Source: Biscogniauxia marginata (taxonomy: Eukaryota; Ascomycota; Sordariomycetes; Xylariales; Xylariaceae). Taken from it: 64,000 nt of DNA. The DNA is taken from the NCBI GenBank assembly GCA_022695795.1, contig MU404158.1, positions 87,887-151,886 on the forward strand. The letters run 5' to 3'. Under the pieces are notes generated by a model. That model did no database searches. It was not told the DNA's origin and saw only the letters and a list, made by a program, of their open reading frames with translations. Position 1 is the stretch's first letter. Each line of letters starts with the position of its first letter. Position numbers and translations under genes: made by a program. Shown piece by piece: positions 59,894 through 64,000 of this stretch.

Positions 59894-61148
59894 CTAGGTT
59901 CGCCTCTTAGAAGCTTCTAGTAGGTATTGTGCATTTTTAAAGCATTTATGCTTGTCTGCCCAGGCCAATGCAGTCTCCCCGTCCTTGTCTCTCATCATCA
60001 AATCTTCTCCGTGATCCAAAAGTAGCCCCAAAATCTCCTGGTTGTCTTCGGTGGCTGCAGCGAGATGAAGAGGCCCAGCGGATCGGAAATACCGTGATCT
60101 TACTCCCTTCGCGTATCCTCGTGTCAGTAAGATTCGAACAACGTGAGTCAATTTAGACAAACTTGCTATATGCAGCGGGCTGGTGATGTCGAGTGTTGGA
60201 ACCGTCTGAAATAGTTCGTTCGTACGAAGGGCCAAAAGCTCTGTGACGCAGCTCGGTTCACAATACCAAATATAAAATCCGAGAGCGTTGAGACGAAGAT
60301 GAGCGAAGCCGTAGAAGCTGGGTAGAAGGTATGCTCCCTCCATGATCCGAACGGGCTTTTCCACTTCTTGCGAAATCCGCCGATGGGTTTTGGAATAATG
60401 GGATTTATGTTTTATTATTGGGTCGGGGCAAGATCCAGCCTCCAAGAGCTCTCGCACAAGGTCTAGATTCCCATTTCTGATCGCGATAGAAAGAGGCGGT
60501 CCTTGGAAGGCGATCCTAGAGTCTAAGTAGCCCGGAAACACCGAGAGTGCAGCTCTTATGGCCTTCCTTGCCATAATAATGTTCTTCGAGATGCAGGCTG
60601 ATCCTAGGGCGGTGTTTTTATGGGTAATGTACATCCGCGGTGGATGATGCCCTGGCTGCATAGCTTCTAGCTCGCGGATTTTAACGAACTCAGCATCGCA
60701 TCTATAACGGGTGTAATCCAAGAGATCGTATAAACGACGGCACGTATACGATACGTATGCCAGATCTCTCGGATGTTCAATGAAATTGCGTGCTAGGTAC
60801 CAAATCAAGTCATCTGGTAACCGTTGATTGGTATCCACGGGTGATGGAGTTGCCAAGGTTAAACCGGCGTAGGTTGTTGTACCAGTCGATTGTGGTGCAT
60901 CACAGACGCTATTGGCTTGGTCCCGGCCCAGAATAGAGATAAGTGTTGCGCTCTCAGAGTCGACTTGCATAGCTTCGCCGGGTGAGGTAGCTGCATCCTT
61001 CGGGTCACCTAGGTCGACATCTAGAACTAGAGTTAGCGGGTGGATGATAGCATGGATGGTTGGGATCGCAAGATTTACTTGGATTCAGCCTGTCTAAAGG
61101 CGACATAAACGAAGGTTGTTGCCGGGAGGGGGTCTGTGGAGGTGCCAT
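59894..61148 (-). CDS. F-box-like/ankyrin repeat protein (copy 1, apparently intact)
   Basis: Minus-strand exons are 61148-61079 and 61020-59894, giving 398 residues. The intron is phase 1; an acceptor six bases earlier (exon 2 from 61026) is also possible. Exon 1 encodes a short Pro/Gln-rich leader. Residues around 75-120 (LPDDLIWYLARNFIEHPRDL, then YVSYTCRRLYDLLDY) resemble the degenerate F-box found in many fungal ankyrin proteins. Ankyrin repeats follow, including GPPLSIAIRNGNLDLVRELL, SPLHIASLSKLTHVVRILL, GPLHLAAATEDNQEILGLLL and a last one starting DKDGETALAWADKHKCF. It is presumably a protein-interaction adaptor, possibly for ubiquitin ligation (inference). It is related in exon structure and domain order to the gene at 61.8-63.5 kb, so the pair probably arose by duplication. 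Confidence 0.85.
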
Positions 61149-61842
61149 GATGATGGTTCCCAAGTCAGACGTTATGGGTGAGGTGTGTTAGGGAGTTCCA
61201 ATGTTTGTGGACTCCTATGTGTAGTAGTGTACGCTGTTGGTGTACACGAGAAGGGCTGAGGGAGGAGGAGGGTAGAGCCAGATAGATGGGGAGAGACCTG
61301 GATATTATTTACCTGGTAGGCACCTACCTTATATAGGCCAGGCCTTAGGTACCTAGGTACCTAGAAAACGTCACGAGGGAAGCATAAATACCGCCATGTC
61401 TTGCAGAGGCAAGCGCGATTAAAGGGCCTGTAGCTGTTTCGGTTAGACACAGTATGTAGGTTGGTACATGTACCTAATCATGTTTGCTGAGGCAGTGATT
61501 GCTTCGTTTTGGGCAATTAGGTAGTACCAGGTAGGTAGTCACAAAAAACCAGTACCGAATAAAGCACCAATGCACCTTCTCATTTTTCTACGAGAGATAA
61601 GGCCGGATTTAGTTTCACTGGTTGCATCCCCGATGACGTGGTGTTTGTCGAGGTCCACCACAAACTGTTTTGCGTTTCTACCCTGAGAACACTATTCCAC
61701 AATACAGACCTCAGACCTTTCCAGTCTCTGCTCATCGTTGCTTGTCTTGAAAATTTGCAAATAGCACCAAACCATCTGTAGCTGTTGGTCCCTACAGGAC
61801 TCCGGCTTTCTTTCTTTCTCCGTACTGTTTCTCCTCTCCCGA
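61149..61842. other. Promoter region between the two ankyrin genes
   Basis: It contains a dense TACCTA/TAGGTA cluster at 61310-61365 (CTTAGGTACCTAGGTACCTA) and another at about 61520-61540. Open frames at 61580-61910 minus extend past the end of the second ankyrin gene in other phases and are not recognised. Confidence 0.6.
61310..61365. repeat. TAGGTACCTA palindromic cluster
   Basis: TACCTGGTAGGCACCTACC is followed by TAGGTACCTAGGTACCTAG, with three overlapping TAGGTACCTA-type palindromes about 180 bases upstream of the copy-1 ankyrin gene. Confidence 0.75.
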
Positions 61843-63488
61843 TCACGTATCCTTAGCACCGTGCTTCCTGAGAAGCTTCGCAATCTTCTTGTGCTTGAAC
61901 TTTTTGGCATAATATAGAGCCGTCTTACCGTCGCTGTCCTTGGCGTTGATGTCGACTAGCCAAAGACACTGGTCGATGAACGTCCTGATCACCTCTCCGG
62001 CCACAACTTCCCGGTTCAGCGCCCAGTGGAGGTATGTTCGACTTCTCTTCCAGTGTCTCTTCGGAATTCTCACCGCCAACATCTGGAGCAGGTATTGCGT
62101 CGTGAGCGGTGTCCTCTCCCCACACTGCAATGACGTGCTTAGTGTCGACTCGATGTCGTGGATGCGGTCCTGGGAGATGAATCTCTCGACAAGTGCCCAT
62201 GTGATTGGAATGTTGCAGTCCTTCTTTATAGAGGCTAATAGGGCTGTTGTAAATCTCTTCCCGACGTAGTCCCCCTTCTCCAATTGGATCAGGTAGAGGG
62301 CGTTCGAGATATTGCAACTATGGATCGCCCATCTCAAAGGGGACTTTTCGTTGACATCTTCAGCCTTGTGAAGTGGACCATATTTCATCAGTAGCTCCAT
62401 TACTTCTCAGTTGTTATCACGCAGGGCAGCAAAGTGAAGAGGATAAGCGCATCTATGATGTCGCCCGGCTTGGCTAGATGACGGTGTCATCTCGCGGAGG
62501 AGCAGAATTCGCACTACCTCGGTTAACCCCGATAGAGACGCAAGATCTAGTGCAGAGACAAGGCCTTGTTCACCACATGTGATGTACGGTCGTCGTGTGT
62601 GTTTTGCTAATAGCTCTGCGATAGCTAGCTTGCGGTGAGTGATCGCAAACGCTAACGGGGTCGCTTCGTCAAGATTCCCAGTGTCTTCTTTCCAGTAGGG
62701 ACGGACGATAACATAATTGAAAGTGAGAATCTCAAAGCGGCCGGAGTTCAGATAGGTGTTGATGTAAACTGCTGTTGGCACTGGTGCATCAACATAGCAC
62801 CCTGCCTCAATCAACGCGCGGACAATTTCCACACGACCATGTTCTACTGCAAGGAACAAGGGCGTACAGCCATACATGTCCTTGGAATTGAGATAGTGGC
62901 TATAGAGCTTCAGTGCCGACTTGATGATCTTCTTCGCCATGGAAACCGACCCGATCACACAGGCCCAGTGAAGGGCTGGTGGCTTCTCGCCGAAGTGTCT
63001 CGGAAACTCTCTGTGCTTTCTAGCTAGCGCGCTGTTATGGCTCTCGTAGTTGCATTTGGCCATCTCATATACTTCATTGTTATAGACATACGTGCCTGAT
63101 TCTTTGTCTTTGGCCTCTACCGCGAGGATGTCCCTTTCGTATTGAAGCGATGCTAACCCACTGGCCATGATACGGGATGTTTGGTACAAGGCAGAGATGT
63201 CCCTTTGCCGGTCGAGGGATTTTGCGACGACGCATAAGGCGTCAACAGTAAGCTTCTGCCTGTCAAGGTTCTCTGGGTTGTCATTCTTATCGAGGGACAT
63301 CTGAATCGCCATTCTCTCAGGCCTGACCTTTTGAGTGGCACAATCTAGTAATAAGATGAGTTAGTCAAACGTGTCTCGTATGCTTCAAAGCATTTGAGTA
63401 TTTTACCAGTAGATCCTCGCTCCTGGGACACTGCACTAGGCTCTTCTCTTCGAGCAGGAATTCCAACGACCACATCGGTTACTCCCAT
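61843..63488 (-). pseudogene. F-box-like/ankyrin repeat gene (copy 2) interrupted by one in-frame stop
   Basis: Minus-strand exons are 63488-63407 and 63344-61843, phase 1, the same layout as copy 1. The frame is open from MGVTDVVVGIPARREEP to FAALRDNN, about 338 residues. A TGA at 62407-62409 follows. The same frame then continues with EVMELLMKYGPLHKAED and runs for another 188 or so residues to a stop at 61843-61845. Ankyrin repeats flank the stop on both sides: PPALHWACVIGSVSMAKKII, TPLFLAVEHGRVEIVRALIE and YPLHFAALRDNN before it, GKTALYYAKKFKHKKIAKLL after it. The TGA lies inside a repeat, where a CGA or similar codon would be expected. No splice pair removes it. The result could be a truncated protein, recent pseudogenisation, a sequencing error or read-through. 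Confidence 0.75.
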
Positions 63489-63902
63489 GATGAAAGATCT
63501 GATGAAATGGGTGGTGGATGCTGTATTATTGAAGGTGTATGGCAGGAAGATCATGGGTATCTGTGGCAAGGCTGAGAGTATTTAGAGGAGTAGAAGAGGG
63601 AAAGGACAAACGGGGAAAAGTTTCATGTTCTAATTGTTAAGTCTCGCAGGTGTAGGCACTCTGCCACGATAATATCAACCTGCCGACTTTGGTGCATAGA
63701 TTTGGAGGCATGATAGTTAGGTCTCACGTACATATGGCGATGATGATCTTTCGCAGAAGATATTTTAGATTCACTAAAGCTACTCTGCCAAAGCAGTATT
63801 AAAGGGGTTTGGTGGGATACTTCACACGTTTACAGAATTACGGTACGTCAAAAAGCATTTAATATCCTTCACTAATTTGTGAAGTTCTAACATAGTATAA
63901 AA
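63489..63902. other. Intergenic region upstream of copy-2 ankyrin gene
   Basis: Probable promoter and leader of the minus-strand ankyrin gene. No other gene is seen. Confidence 0.6.
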
Positions 63903-63905
63903 GAT

Positions 63906-64000
63906 ATAAATAATAAATAATAAATAATAAATAATAAATAATAAATAATAAATAATAAATAATAAATAATAAATAATAAATAATAAATAATAAATAATAA
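63906..64000. repeat. (ATAAATA)n heptanucleotide microsatellite
   Basis: A perfect seven-base unit, ATAAATA, is repeated about 13.5 times and runs to the last base of the window, so its full length is unknown. Every copy appears exact. Confidence 0.92.

Noticed and set aside
62407..62409. Programmed read-through of the TGA in ankyrin copy 2
   Set aside because: The stop is followed by GAA, not the CTA context linked to fungal peroxisomal read-through. Loss of function or an error is more likely, although read-through is not excluded.
1..64000. CRISPR arrays, rRNA genes, prokaryotic operons or intact transposons
   Set aside because: None are present: genes are monocistronic with spliceosomal introns, and no transposase or reverse transcriptase frame was seen.

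Overview
The window is nuclear DNA of a filamentous ascomycete, most likely a sordariomycete; a xylarialean is my guess and cannot be proven here. The evidence is many short GT-AG introns (about 45-160 nt, several with CTAAC-like branch sites), a secreted AA9 polysaccharide monooxygenase, a Zn2Cys6 regulator, a Tim17-like complex I subunit, and intergenic DNA full of TACCTA/TAGGTA motifs. I assembled the gene models by hand from reading frames and splice signals. Exon coordinates are in the evidence fields.

Layout. 1-16.5 kb is a conserved housekeeping block: DNA primase small subunit (+), a HAD-fold RNA-repair-like protein with an RGG tail (-), a DUF167 protein (+), a complex I NDUFA11-like subunit (-), a Ubp2-type deubiquitinase (+) and an MFS transporter (-). 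16.5-22.9 kb is gene-poor, with one Ser/Thr/Cys-rich protein (-). 22.9-24.7 kb holds a cytochrome b5/acyl-CoA dehydrogenase fusion (-), and 26.4-27.5 kb a six-exon AA9 LPMO (-). 27.5-30.5 kb is a gene graveyard with a decayed GH5 exo-beta-1,3-glucanase and a metallophosphoesterase pseudogene. 30.8-35.3 kb has an NmrA-like reductase (-) divergent from a C2H2 plus Zn2Cys6 transcription factor (+). 36.4-38.6 kb encodes eIF2A (-).

38.6-64 kb is accessory. It contains an AT-rich, RIP-like block (40.5-41.1 kb) and three consecutive minus-strand flavoproteins: an FAD monooxygenase, a secreted FMN 2-hydroxyacid oxidase and a ferric-reductase-like protein. Further on are a broken Hce2-type secreted effector gene, a four-exon gene of unknown function and two related F-box-like/ankyrin genes, one interrupted by a single in-frame stop. 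The window ends inside an (ATAAATA)n microsatellite.

The first part serves core replication, translation, respiration and ubiquitin turnover. The second part looks like niche-related redox, plant-polymer and secreted functions, with active gene birth and loss. No rRNA, tRNA, CRISPR array or intact transposon was recognised.
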